From the NCBI RefSeq assembly GCF_008973485.1, contig NZ_CP031223.1, forward strand, positions 3,930,001-3,994,000: 64,000 nt of DNA, given 5' to 3'. This DNA is from Psychrobacillus glaciei. GTDB taxonomy: Bacteria > Bacillota > Bacilli > Bacillales_A > Planococcaceae. Shown here piece by piece: positions 51,287 through 60,046 of this stretch (the stretch's first letter is position 1; each line of letters opens with the position of its first letter). The position numbers and the translations under genes are program-made. Below the pieces are notes generated by a model. That model worked only from the letters and a program-made list of their open reading frames with translations, was not told the origin of the DNA and made no database searches.

Positions 51287-51790
51287 CTAAATAGTTGTTT
51301 CCGATTCTTCTAGTGCTTTTAATTCCCGATACTTTCCTTGACTAAATAGTAAAGGATCATTTTGTTCAAGCTTGACTCCAGTAACATGACCTATAAAAAT
51401 TGTATGGTCTCCTACTACATATTCGCTATGCAGATCACATGTAATCACCGCTACACTATCATCCAGTATTGGTAGTCCCTTAAAGTAAGTAAACGTAACT
51501 TCAGATTCTGATTTAAGCTGACCTGCAAATTGTTTCGATTTATTTTGTTGGTTAGCCGATAATATATTAATCGCAAATTGCTTTGAATCCTTTATATGCT
51601 GAAGCATTCTTGCATTTTCTCCAATACTAATTGCGACAAGTTTAGGCTTCAATGAAACGGACATAAACGCATTTGCAGTCATACCATGCACCATTTTATC
51701 AACTTCTGTAGTAATAACCGTTACGCCTGTCGCAAAACTACCCAGCACATTTCGATATAAACGATCATCAATCTCTACTTGCTGCATCAT
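51287..51790 (-). CDS. hpaC: 4-hydroxyphenylacetate 3-monooxygenase, flavin reductase component
   Basis: 167 aa. Flavin-reductase-like FMN/FAD domain: FATGVTVITTE, HGMTANAFMSVSLKPKLVAI and FAINILSANQ near 95; GDHTIFIGHV towards the end. Supplies FADH2 to HpaB. Starts at one of two adjacent ATGs after GAGGTG. 39 bp after the hpaB stop. Confidence 0.92.
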   Translation of the reverse strand: MMQQVEIDDRLYRNVLGSFATGVTVITTEVDKMVHGMTANAFMSVSLKPKLVAISIGENARMLQHIKDSKQFAINILSANQQNKSKQFAGQLKSESEVTFTYFKGLPILDDSVAVITCDLHSEYVVGDHTIFIGHVTGVKLEQNDPLLFSQGKYRELKALEESETTI

Positions 51791-51829
51791 TCATTCACCT
51801 CACTACTTTCAGAAGATGTTAACTTTAAT

Positions 51830-53314
51830 TTAAGATAATATACCTGCTTCTTTTTTCGCTTTATTTAAAAAGTTCGTCACCATGTCTTTATAAGGTTTCT
51901 TGTCAAATCCATCGTAATAAGCATTTGACATTCTCACTGGATCCCCAAAGAAATAATATTCATAAAGTGCTTGTCGATTACCAAATGCACTAATGGAAAT
52001 ATCCCATGCTAAGCGGAATAATTGCACTTTCTCTTCACCGTTCATATTCGCACCTTGTGTGTAGCGATGAACTAATGGTCCAACATCCGTATTACTAAAA
52101 TCCGCTTCAGTTGGAAGTGCCATCAATCCAGAAGCACCTAAGATTTTAATAATTTCATTCATACGCTGATACATTTTCGGGAACCAGTTGCGTGCAGCAT
52201 TTAACGGTTCAAAATCTGGTGTCATATTGCCATATTGATCGATTTTTGCATTGTGCTCAGATTTATACAAATGAGAACGCATCACTTCTAAAATGACCAT
52301 GATTTCACTCGCTTTTTCTTTCACGTGCATGAATTGATCTATACCAATAGCTTCCATCATACTAATGACAACACCGAGAATAAATTCGGTTTTTACGACA
52401 TTTTTACAAATAACTTGATGTGTCATATGTATAACCGCATTTGTCTCGGCATACGTGCGATTACATATATTGGTGCTTTCACATACAAAAACTCTCTCCC
52501 ACGGCACTAGAACATCTTCGAAAGAAATGATTGCATCACTTTCATCAAACCGACCGCCAAGTGGATGATCCCATTTGTTTTTACCGTAGTCAAAGGATTC
52601 ACGGGACAAAAATTTTAAACCCGGAGTATTATTTGGAATAGCAAACGCAAATGCGAATGGATCATCAATAGTTCCTGGCGTTCTATTTATAGTAGATGGG
52701 AATACGACAAGCTCATCCGTAATACCGCCTAAAGTCGCCAAGAGACGACAACCATTCACAACAATACCGTCTTGTGTCTTTCTCGTAATCCTTGCTGAGA
52801 GAAACGGATCTTTTTGCTCGGATTGCGTGAGCATGGATCTGTTTACCTGAGGATGAATTAACGTATGCGTTAAACTAATATCGTTCTCACGTGCATATTC
52901 ATAGTATTTTGCTGCATTTTTAGCAAATTGATCACTTCCACCACCTTCTTGCGCAAAAAACTGGCTTGCTGTACCGAAAGCCATAATACTGGTGTTTAAA
53001 TAGTCTGGGGAACGTCCCATCATACCTCCTGAAAAAGTTGCCCATTCGGTATGCATTTCACGTCTTTTAAAAAGATCTTCTTTCGTTTTAGGAGCAATAA
53101 AGGAAAGTCCAACCTTTTTACCAGAGGTCGGCGAGGTATATAACATCTTTTCCGGTTTCTCGTGTTGTAAATCGTAAAGACCCGCAACGCTTTCCACTAC
53201 ATTTTTAAATGCTGGATGTGTCGTAACATCTTCTACTTTCTCCCCATGAATCCATACTTCTGTTTTCCTTTTTTTAATACCATCGATGTACTCTTTACCC
53301 GTTCGTGCGCCCAT
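51830..53314 (-). CDS. hpaB: 4-hydroxyphenylacetate 3-monooxygenase, oxygenase component
   Basis: 494 aa, acyl-CoA-dehydrogenase-like fold of the two-component HpaB family. LTHTLIHPQVNRS (flavin/substrate region), GCRLLATLGGITDELVVFPS, DVLVPWERVFVCES and the helical C-domain. Hydroxylates 4-hydroxyphenylacetate to homoprotocatechuate using FADH2 from HpaC and O2. GGAGGG 6 bases before ATG. A 122-bp gap separates it from hpaF and may carry an internal promoter; an 8-bp inverted pair TTGCTATA/TATAGCAA sits there. Confidence 0.94.
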   Translation of the reverse strand: MGARTGKEYIDGIKKRKTEVWIHGEKVEDVTTHPAFKNVVESVAGLYDLQHEKPEKMLYTSPTSGKKVGLSFIAPKTKEDLFKRREMHTEWATFSGGMMGRSPDYLNTSIMAFGTASQFFAQEGGGSDQFAKNAAKYYEYARENDISLTHTLIHPQVNRSMLTQSEQKDPFLSARITRKTQDGIVVNGCRLLATLGGITDELVVFPSTINRTPGTIDDPFAFAFAIPNNTPGLKFLSRESFDYGKNKWDHPLGGRFDESDAIISFEDVLVPWERVFVCESTNICNRTYAETNAVIHMTHQVICKNVVKTEFILGVVISMMEAIGIDQFMHVKEKASEIMVILEVMRSHLYKSEHNAKIDQYGNMTPDFEPLNAARNWFPKMYQRMNEIIKILGASGLMALPTEADFSNTDVGPLVHRYTQGANMNGEEKVQLFRLAWDISISAFGNRQALYEYYFFGDPVRMSNAYYDGFDKKPYKDMVTNFLNKAKKEAGILS

Positions 53315-53436
53315 ACTATTCCCTCCAAGTTCGGATAATATTTTTGAATGAATTTGCTATACACTAACTTTAAATTTACTTGAATTTTCAGAACAATAAT
53401 TATATAGCAATATACTAATTGGATAGAAGACCTATA

Positions 53437-53823
53437 CTACTTTTTAAATCTAACGTGAATATTATTTTGCTTATAAGTACCAGATTCACTAAATTCTATT
53501 AATTCCATGGACAAGGCTAAATATCGTTGAGCCATTAATGAAGAAAAATGTTCTTTTATCACTTCAAATAGCGAAGTACAAACTTCTTCCTTTATTTCCT
53601 TAGAACGTCCGGACCCAATTTTAAACATTACATGGACGAAAGCGTCATCCTCAGCACCGTCCGCCACTCGGTACTCTTTTAGTTCAATAGCTCTTGAACG
53701 GATACCACCGATAGGAAAAATAGTGTCTCGAGCAATTAGTACTTTATGAATCTCCTCGAATAGTTTTGCGAGATTTGCCTCATCTTTAATATTATCCGTG
53801 TATTCTACAATAAAATGCGGCAA
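53437..53823 (-). CDS. hpaF: 5-carboxymethyl-2-hydroxymuconate delta-isomerase
   Basis: 128 aa from a TTG at 53823 with GGAGGG 6 bases upstream. The first codon is followed at once by Pro (MPHFIVEYTDN), the Pro-1 catalytic base of the tautomerase fold after Met removal. Later RSRAIELKEYRVADG and FVHVMFKIGSGR match CHMI. Isomerises the dehydrogenase product before decarboxylation. Between hpaB and the hpaG halves. Confidence 0.9.
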   Translation of the reverse strand: MPHFIVEYTDNIKDEANLAKLFEEIHKVLIARDTIFPIGGIRSRAIELKEYRVADGAEDDAFVHVMFKIGSGRSKEIKEEVCTSLFEVIKEHFSSLMAQRYLALSMELIEFSESGTYKQNNIHVRFKK

Positions 53824-53843
53824 AAAATACCCTCCTTTTCACA

Positions 53844-54602
53844 CTATCGATTTGTAAAGGATTCGTCTCCGATAATGGTATTTACTAAGCGACCAATTCC
53901 CTCTACTTCCGTGATTACAATATCTCCTACAGTAGTGTCGACAGATCCTTTAGGAGTACCAGTTAGAATGACATCATTTTCACTCAACGTCATAAAGCTA
54001 CTTAAATAGGCAATAATCGAAGGAATATCAAAGATCATATCCGCTGTCGTTCCTTCTTGGACAAGTTCGTTATTAACATGAGTGGTCAATTTTAAATTCA
54101 TTGGGTCGACAATGTCTTTCACATCGACAATCCATGGACCAAATGGTGTACATGTATCACGATTTTTTACTCGCAAGTTGGGGCGGTAATAGTTTTCTAA
54201 ATAATCTCTAATAGCATAATCGTTGGCGACACTATACCCTTTAACATATTTATAGGCGTCTTCTTTTTTTACATTTCTAGCTGTTTTGCCAATGATTACT
54301 GCCAATTCACACTCATAGTGCATATAGGTAACATCTGCGGGACGACGAGTATATGCTTGGTGCCCAATAAACGTATTCGGTCCTTTTAAAAACACAAGGG
54401 GTTCCGACGGAGCGGCAAATGCAAGTTCCGCTGCATGATCTGCATAGTTAAGTCCCAATGCAAACACTGTACGCGGCTCTATCGGCGTAAGCCAAGTTAC
54501 ATTGTTCTCTTCTACTATTCGATCATCATCTAACTTAAGAAGCCCTTCCCATTCAATCGCTTCATGGATAGCCCCCCCATATGCAATTCGTGCTTTTCTC
54601 AT
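53844..54602 (-). CDS. hpaG: HpaG, C-terminal-type subunit (metal-binding FAH domain)
   Basis: 252 aa, FAH superfamily. LGLNYADHAAELAF, LVFLKGPNTFIG, YMHYECELAVIIGK (Glu-x-Glu metal ligands), VANDYAIRDYLENYYRPN (Asp ligand) and LTGTPKGS correspond to the C-terminal half of the enterobacterial bifunctional HpaG/HpcE, which decarboxylates 5-oxopent-3-ene-1,2,5-tricarboxylate and isomerises the product. Its ATG overlaps the previous gene's stop (ATGA), so the two halves are made together. Confidence 0.9.
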   Translation of the reverse strand: MRKARIAYGGAIHEAIEWEGLLKLDDDRIVEENNVTWLTPIEPRTVFALGLNYADHAAELAFAAPSEPLVFLKGPNTFIGHQAYTRRPADVTYMHYECELAVIIGKTARNVKKEDAYKYVKGYSVANDYAIRDYLENYYRPNLRVKNRDTCTPFGPWIVDVKDIVDPMNLKLTTHVNNELVQEGTTADMIFDIPSIIAYLSSFMTLSENDVILTGTPKGSVDTTVGDIVITEVEGIGRLVNTIIGDESFTNR

Positions 54603-55390
54603 AAGGACCTCCCCCGATTGGTCGCTGTTTCGTCAACAATAACGTTTTCTAAACTACCAATACCTTCTATTTCTATCCGGATTCTATCTCCTACCTCGGC
54701 TAGTGGTGCCTCTTCAGGAACTCCAACTAGTAACATGTCACCCTCACTTAACGTCATGAACTCAGTTACATCTGCGAGTAAACGTGAGACCGGCCGAATT
54801 AAATTGGATGTTGAGTTTTCTTGCTGAAGCTTATCATTGATAAATACTCGAATGGTTAAATCATCGGGGTTATCTACCTCATGACGATCGATTATCCACG
54901 GTCCGATTGGACAAAACCCATCACGAGCAACATGTTGAACTGCTGGACGGTATACGCTATCATGTGGCACGCTGACATCGTTCACAATCGTATAACCTGC
55001 AATATAAGTCAGTGCTGTTGCTTCATCTACAGCTACAGCTTTCTTTCCTATTACTAATCCGAGTGCCGCTCCCATCTTTAGTTTCGTAATCCCTATTGGC
55101 ATAGGGATTGCTGCGCCATGCCGGTTAAATGTATTTACCGGTTTAATATAAAGAATAGGGGCGATTGGCGGCGAATTATATGGTTTATCATTTATTGCAT
55201 CCCCTAACCTCTCAATTTCCCCCTTATAGTTTAGTAGCGTACCAAAAACTGTCCCTGTAATTGGTGTATCGATTTGAATTTCATTCACACTTAAAACGCT
55301 GCCCCCAATCACAGCTGTATTGGTTTCAGTATTAACATCCACTAATTCTAATTCATGTTTCTCTAACATTTTCATCTTGGCATTGCTCAT
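54599..55390 (-). CDS. hpaG: HpaG, N-terminal-type subunit (metal ligands absent)
   Basis: 263 aa from ATG 55390 (GGGAG 8 bases before). Like the N-terminal half of HpcE: LNYKGEIERLG, PILYIKPVNTFNRHG, then KLKMGAALGLVIGK where Glu-x-Glu is replaced by Gly-Ala-Ala, with VNDVSVPHDSVYRPA retained and DGFCPIGPWI. By comparison with HpcE this domain lacks the metal and is probably structural or carries the second activity. Separate genes here for what is one chain in Escherichia coli. Confidence 0.88.
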   Translation of the reverse strand: MSNAKMKMLEKHELELVDVNTETNTAVIGGSVLSVNEIQIDTPITGTVFGTLLNYKGEIERLGDAINDKPYNSPPIAPILYIKPVNTFNRHGAAIPMPIGITKLKMGAALGLVIGKKAVAVDEATALTYIAGYTIVNDVSVPHDSVYRPAVQHVARDGFCPIGPWIIDRHEVDNPDDLTIRVFINDKLQQENSTSNLIRPVSRLLADVTEFMTLSEGDMLLVGVPEEAPLAEVGDRIRIEIEGIGSLENVIVDETATNRGRSL

Positions 55391-55458
55391 ACATTTCACT
55401 CCCTTAGGCTATTCTCCAGAGCAAACAACTATATTTCCCGAGAAATATGAACCCCAAG

Positions 55459-56256
55459 TTATACTGATAATAATGCCTTATCACTCGTTAATTTCTCGCC
55501 ACGAATGCGTTGGAATTCATCCATTAGCTTAGGAATAGTTAACTTTTTCTTTTCTTCCGCTTCTATTTCTAAAATGATTTGACCTTTATCCATCATAATA
55601 AGCCTGTTGCCTAAATCGAGCGCTTGTTGCATATTATGCGTGATCATTAGAGTGGTAAGCTGATCTTTTTCAACAAGCTTCTTTGTTAAATTCGTAATTA
55701 ATTCTGCTCGGGAAGGATCTAGTGCAGCTGTATGTTCATCCAAAAGCAAAATAGATGGTTGTGTAAAAGTAGCCATCAATAGAGATAGCGCTTGCCTCTC
55801 TCCACCAGATAGCATTCCTACTTTTGCATTCAATCGATTTTCAAGATTTAAATGAAGGGTTTCAAGGGATGCACGGAATAATTCACGTCGTTTCTTGTCC
55901 ACACCCTTTTTTAGCATACGTTTTTTATTTCTCGAATAAGCCATTGCCAAGTTTTCCTCAATCGTCATCGTAGGGGCTGTGCCTGCCATTGGATCTTGAA
56001 ATACTCTTCCAATCATTTGTGAACGCTTATATTCTGGAACTTTTGTAACGTCTTTATTCTCAATTTCAATGACACCAAAATCAGGGGAAAGAGCCCCGGA
56101 AATCATATTTAACATAGTCGATTTTCCGGCACCATTGCTTCCAATCACCGTCATGAAATCTCCGGGATTTAACTGAAGATTAATTTGATCCAAAGCAATT
56201 TTTTCATCAGGAGTTGCTTCATTAAATAATTTATTGACCTGACTGAGCTTTAGCAA
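55459..56256 (-). CDS. ABC transporter ATP-binding protein (TrpZ-like)
   Basis: 265 aa from a TTG at 56256 with GGAGGGG 7 bases upstream, overlapping the permease gene by 26 bp. Walker A GSNGAGKST, signature MLSGGERQALS, Walker B ILLLDEHTAALD (His replaces the usual Pro) and ITHNMQQ. Energises the permease and binding protein encoded directly upstream; in an hpa operon it likely serves uptake of an aromatic acid. Confidence 0.92.
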   Translation of the reverse strand: MLKLSQVNKLFNEATPDEKIALDQINLQLNPGDFMTVIGSNGAGKSTMLNMISGALSPDFGVIEIENKDVTKVPEYKRSQMIGRVFQDPMAGTAPTMTIEENLAMAYSRNKKRMLKKGVDKKRRELFRASLETLHLNLENRLNAKVGMLSGGERQALSLLMATFTQPSILLLDEHTAALDPSRAELITNLTKKLVEKDQLTTLMITHNMQQALDLGNRLIMMDKGQIILEIEAEEKKKLTIPKLMDEFQRIRGEKLTSDKALLSV

Positions 56257-57283
56257 CGGTATTCCCCTCCTTCATTAGAGAATGCTTTTGCTCTACTAAT
56301 CGTTCCGCATGACGTTTTGCTTTTCTACTTTTTTCTCGTTTCTTTTCAAAGAATTGAGGTAAAATCAATGCTCCAATTACAATAACGGCCGTAATTATTT
56401 TCATATCACCTGTATCGAGAAAATCTACTCGAAGCGCAAGTCCAAGCACGATTCGATAAATAATCGCCCCGGCTATTACAGCAAATGTTGTTCGCAGAAT
56501 CGTTTTTGTTCCAAAAATTGCCTCACCAATAATAACGGAAGCGAGCCCAATAATAATCATTCCAATACCCATTCCGATGTCGGCAAATTTTGCATACTGG
56601 GCAATCAATGCTCCAGAGAAGGCTACAAGTGCATTTGAAAAACCAAGTCCAACAATAATAAGCGTGTCTGTATTAGCAGATAAACTACGAATCATTTTCT
56701 TATTATCTCCAGTAGCTCTTATCGCAAGACCTACTTCCGTTTTCAAAAACCAATCGACGATAAATTTAATGATTAAAACGATAATAATCATGATGAACAA
56801 TGTACCCCAAGTGGAGGGCAAGTATTGAAACCCTAGATTACTAAAAAATTTATTTATAGCTGTATCAATACCTAGGGGACTTCCAAATGATTTGAACTTA
56901 CTAAACATTGTTTCAGCATTTAATAAAGGTATATTTGGACGACCAATGGAATTTGGAGAGGTCAGCCCCATTATGCGTAAATTGATGGAATACAAGGCAA
57001 TCATCATTAATATTCCGGATAGCAGCGCATTAATTTTTCCTTTTGTATGTAGGAGCCCAGTTACACATCCTGCAAGAAAACCGATAACTATAGCAACTAG
57101 TGTAGCTACCACCGGATTATATCCAGAGATAATCATCGTAGCAGCAACCCCTGCTCCTGTTACAAAACTACCGTCCACTGTTAAGTCTGGAAAATCTAGC
57201 ACTCGGAATGAGATATACACTCCAAGTGCCATAATTGCATAGATGATTCCTTGCTCCACAGAGCCAAATACTGCTGCAAACAT
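56231..57283 (-). CDS. ABC transporter permease (TrpY-like, BPD_transp_2)
   Basis: 350 aa with eight to nine membrane helices, then a basic cytosolic tail. LRVDFLDTGDMK and RATGDNKKMIRSLSANT, the loop contacting the ATPase, are typical of LivH/TrpY-type permeases, the family used by branched-chain or aromatic amino acid importers. AGGAGGTG 7 bases before ATG. Confidence 0.9.
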   Translation of the reverse strand: MFAAVFGSVEQGIIYAIMALGVYISFRVLDFPDLTVDGSFVTGAGVAATMIISGYNPVVATLVAIVIGFLAGCVTGLLHTKGKINALLSGILMMIALYSINLRIMGLTSPNSIGRPNIPLLNAETMFSKFKSFGSPLGIDTAINKFFSNLGFQYLPSTWGTLFIMIIIVLIIKFIVDWFLKTEVGLAIRATGDNKKMIRSLSANTDTLIIVGLGFSNALVAFSGALIAQYAKFADIGMGIGMIIIGLASVIIGEAIFGTKTILRTTFAVIAGAIIYRIVLGLALRVDFLDTGDMKIITAVIVIGALILPQFFEKKREKSRKAKRHAERLVEQKHSLMKEGNTVAKAQSGQ

Positions 57284-57300
57284 GTAGAATCACCTCCTAT

Positions 57301-58275
57301 TTATTCAACAAGCTCAGCTTTCCATTCATCTTTAATATCGATTCCTAAAATAGAAGCCGCTTTTTTATTCATAACCAGTTTTAAATTTTGTGGAACTTGA
57401 ACAGGTAAGTCTGCTGGCTTACTTTCACCTTTTAAGATTTTGACAGCCATTTGTCCTGCTTCGTAACCTATGTCGTAATATTCAAAGCCGTATGCAGCTA
57501 AACCACCTCGTTTAACAGAGTCAAACTCAGCTACCATCACGGGGATTTTATTGTCGTTTGCAACTGAAATTACGGATTCAAGCGCAGAAACAACCGTATT
57601 ATCTGTAATGATGTACATAGAATCTACTTTACCAATTAATGATTCAGCTGCTTGTTTCACATCTGCTGACGTAGCAACTGACGCTTCCACAACCGTCATA
57701 TCCATACCTTTTAACATTTCTTTTACTGCATCTACTTGAGCACGAGAGTTTTGTTCTCCTGAGTTAAATACCATTCCAACCTTTTTTGCTCCCAATTGTT
57801 CTTTTAGGAACTTCATTGTATCGGAAATCGCATCTGGATGAGCATCAATGGTACCTGTTACATTACCTCCTGGACTTTCCATTGATTTAACTAGTTCTGC
57901 TCCAACGGCATCTGTCACGGATGTGAAAACGATTGGAATATCTGATGTAGCACTAGCAGCCGCTTGAGCACTAGGAGTAGAGTTTGCAAATATTAGATCA
58001 ACCTTTGCACTGACAAGATTAGTCGCTATTGTTGTGTTAGCACTATTATCCCCTTGAGCGATTTGTGAATCATATTCTGCATCAATTCCTGCATCTTCTA
58101 AAGCCTTTTTAAAACCATCGTAAGCAGCATTAAGAGATGGGTGTTCTACAATTTGAGTGACGCCTATTTTATATTTCTTCGAGGACCCCGCCTTCTCCCC
58201 ACCATCACCACATGCTGCAAGTATTAATGTAGTACTAAAAATAACAGCCATCATTTTTTTCCAACTGTTCTTCAT
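57301..58275 (-). CDS. ABC transporter substrate-binding lipoprotein (TrpX-like, ABC_sub_bind)
   Basis: 324 aa. Lipobox ILAACG with Cys near 22, then the ABC_sub_bind (PF04392-type) fold: IGVTQIVEHPSLNAAYDGFK, ATNLVSAKVDLIFANSTPS, VGMVFNSGEQNSRAQVD, EFDSVKRGGLAAYGFEYYDIG. Relatives bind tryptophan or tyrosine. Lying at the head of the hpa operon, 4-hydroxyphenylacetate or an aromatic amino acid is the inferred ligand. GGGGGAAATAG precedes the ATG. Confidence 0.9.
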   Translation of the reverse strand: MKNSWKKMMAVIFSTTLILAACGDGGEKAGSSKKYKIGVTQIVEHPSLNAAYDGFKKALEDAGIDAEYDSQIAQGDNSANTTIATNLVSAKVDLIFANSTPSAQAAASATSDIPIVFTSVTDAVGAELVKSMESPGGNVTGTIDAHPDAISDTMKFLKEQLGAKKVGMVFNSGEQNSRAQVDAVKEMLKGMDMTVVEASVATSADVKQAAESLIGKVDSMYIITDNTVVSALESVISVANDNKIPVMVAEFDSVKRGGLAAYGFEYYDIGYEAGQMAVKILKGESKPADLPVQVPQNLKLVMNKKAASILGIDIKDEWKAELVE

Positions 58276-58330
58276 TCTATTTCCCCCTAATAACGTTGTT
58301 TTATTTTGTATTTATGTGAATCCAAATAAG

Positions 58331-58500
58331 AAAAGCGCAAACGTCTATGTCTGCCCCGACAGGCAAATAGGGAAGTGTAGGTCTGCAAAGTTCACCACAT
58401 CCTGTGGCAAAGCAGACATGACCCGCATCGTGCGGGCCCAGGAGGCAGCTTCCCAGCCGCCACAGCTTTTTCACATTTGACCCCGATGGGCAAGGCGCTG
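58331..58500. repeat. GC-rich structured intergenic element
   Basis: 170 bp of clearly higher GC than its surroundings, bounded by AGCGC (58334) and GCGCT (58495). It folds on itself: TGCC/GGCA (58352-58364), GTCTGC/GCAGAC enclosing CCACA/TGTGG (58381-58416), CCCGCA/TGCGGG (58422-58436). I associate similar sequences with multi-copy intergenic elements of Bacillales, but only one copy is here. It separates the oxoacid dehydrogenase genes from the transporter/hpa genes and could act as terminator or processing site. The rest of the 339-bp gap is AT-rich with no gene. Confidence 0.55.
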
Positions 58501-58614
58501 TAGTCTGGACAGTTAATAAATAGAAAAGCATATACTTTCTAATTAAAATAATTTTTAATATTCCGTCTATTTTAGATACAAACGTACATATGACTTATTC
58601 ATTAATCTGCTATT

Positions 58615-60045
58615 TTACAAACCTTTCTTTTTAACAGGTGCAGTATGAATTGCTTGTCCGATTAGCCCTTCTACCACTTCAAGTAATCCTTCGTTGAATC
58701 CTGGATGTGCATAGTTAGGGAATTTTATATCTTCTTCTTTCGCGGCCATTTCCAGCAATTGTACAAAGGAACCTGACATTTCAACTGCCCCTTCTCCAAT
58801 CATATGAATGCCTTGAATGATTTCAGTAGTTGAATCAGAAATAACTTTAATAAACCCATCCTTTTTGCCAGTGATCGTTGCATATCCATTGCTACCAAGA
58901 GCAAATTGACTGACTCGAATAGGCAACGCCATATCTCGTGCCCTTTGTTCTGTGAGCCCTACAGAAACGATTGGAGGGGTTGTATGCGCAACAGTAGGTA
59001 AAAAGGTAAGGTCAACTTCTGTTTTTTCCCCTGCAATGAATGCTGCTGCAGCTTTTCCTTGTTTAATTGCTTTTACTGCAAGCATTGGGCCTTCCGTTAC
59101 ATCACCAATTGCATAGATAGAAGGAATTGATGATTGCATATTTCCATCTATCTTTATGAAACCTTCATCTGTTTGTTCAATTCCGAAACGACTTATTCCT
59201 AGACAATCTACATTAGGTTTCCTTGTTCCAGAAACAAATAAATGAGATCCCCTAATCTCCTCTTCTACCTGTTTCTCTGTCAGAAACGTTATTGAAATCT
59301 GATCTTCCGCCTCATTTGTTGAAAGGTGTTCCATTTCTTTGTGCACGTTGATTTTACGCTTTTTAAATAAACGATTTAATTCTTTATTAATGGATTCATC
59401 GAAAGGAAAACCTTCTTTGTTATCTATCACTACACTAACTTTTGCTCCTAATGATGCAAAACTAGAAGCAGCTTCAAGTGCAATGTAATCTTGCCCTCTT
59501 ACAATAAGATGCTCCGGTATCTCTTCCAATTTAAATAGTTCATGCGGAAATAGAGTTCTTTTCCCTTTTACTTTCATAGTAGTTGGTAGAATTGGGGAAC
59601 TACCCGTTGCGATAATTACTTGATCAAATTCAAAAATATCAAATTGATGTCCTTTTTCTACACCAATTTTGTCTACTGCGAGGAATGTAGCTTTCCCTCG
59701 TATTATCTCAATTTTGTTTACCTTACATAAACTTTCTACGCCAGACCTAAGTTGGTGGATGACTTTAGCTTTATAAGTACTTAGCTTTTTGAAATCGAAT
59801 AAGTTTTCTGTGCTTTCAATACCAAGTTCTTGCAAGTGAGAAATTTCTGAGCGTTTGGCTGCAGCATGTGTATAAACTTTAGAAGGAATGCATCCTTCAT
59901 TTAGACAAACACCACCCATTTCATCCTGTTCAATGAGTGTTACGGAGAGCCCCAACTGCGCTGCCCGTATAGCAGCACTGTAGCCACCTGGCCCTCCTCC
60001 AATGATTATAAGATTTCGTTCTTGACTAATTTCCCCAACAACCAT
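58615..60045 (-). CDS. Dihydrolipoamide dehydrogenase (E3)
   Basis: 476 aa. FAD site IIIGGGPGGYSAAIRAAQLG, redox disulfide GGVCLNEGCIPSK, second nucleotide site LIVRGQDYIALEAASS (variant of GGGYIG), IYAIGDVTEGPMLA and the C-terminal AHPGFNEGLLE with the His-Glu pair. Reoxidises the lipoyl arm of the E2 with NAD+. Starts 1 bp after the E2 stop region, last gene of the complex. The GGGYIG to GQDYIA change in the NAD domain is unusual. Confidence 0.93.
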   Translation of the reverse strand: MVVGEISQERNLIIIGGGPGGYSAAIRAAQLGLSVTLIEQDEMGGVCLNEGCIPSKVYTHAAAKRSEISHLQELGIESTENLFDFKKLSTYKAKVIHQLRSGVESLCKVNKIEIIRGKATFLAVDKIGVEKGHQFDIFEFDQVIIATGSSPILPTTMKVKGKRTLFPHELFKLEEIPEHLIVRGQDYIALEAASSFASLGAKVSVVIDNKEGFPFDESINKELNRLFKKRKINVHKEMEHLSTNEAEDQISITFLTEKQVEEEIRGSHLFVSGTRKPNVDCLGISRFGIEQTDEGFIKIDGNMQSSIPSIYAIGDVTEGPMLAVKAIKQGKAAAAFIAGEKTEVDLTFLPTVAHTTPPIVSVGLTEQRARDMALPIRVSQFALGSNGYATITGKKDGFIKVISDSTTEIIQGIHMIGEGAVEMSGSFVQLLEMAAKEEDIKFPNYAHPGFNEGLLEVVEGLIGQAIHTAPVKKKGL

Positions 60046-60046
60046 T

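Noticed and set aside
53341-53420. TTGCTATA/TATAGCAA inverted pair as an hpa regulator site
   Set aside because: Eight-base arms 41 bp apart in AT-rich DNA can arise by chance; noted only in the hpaB entry.
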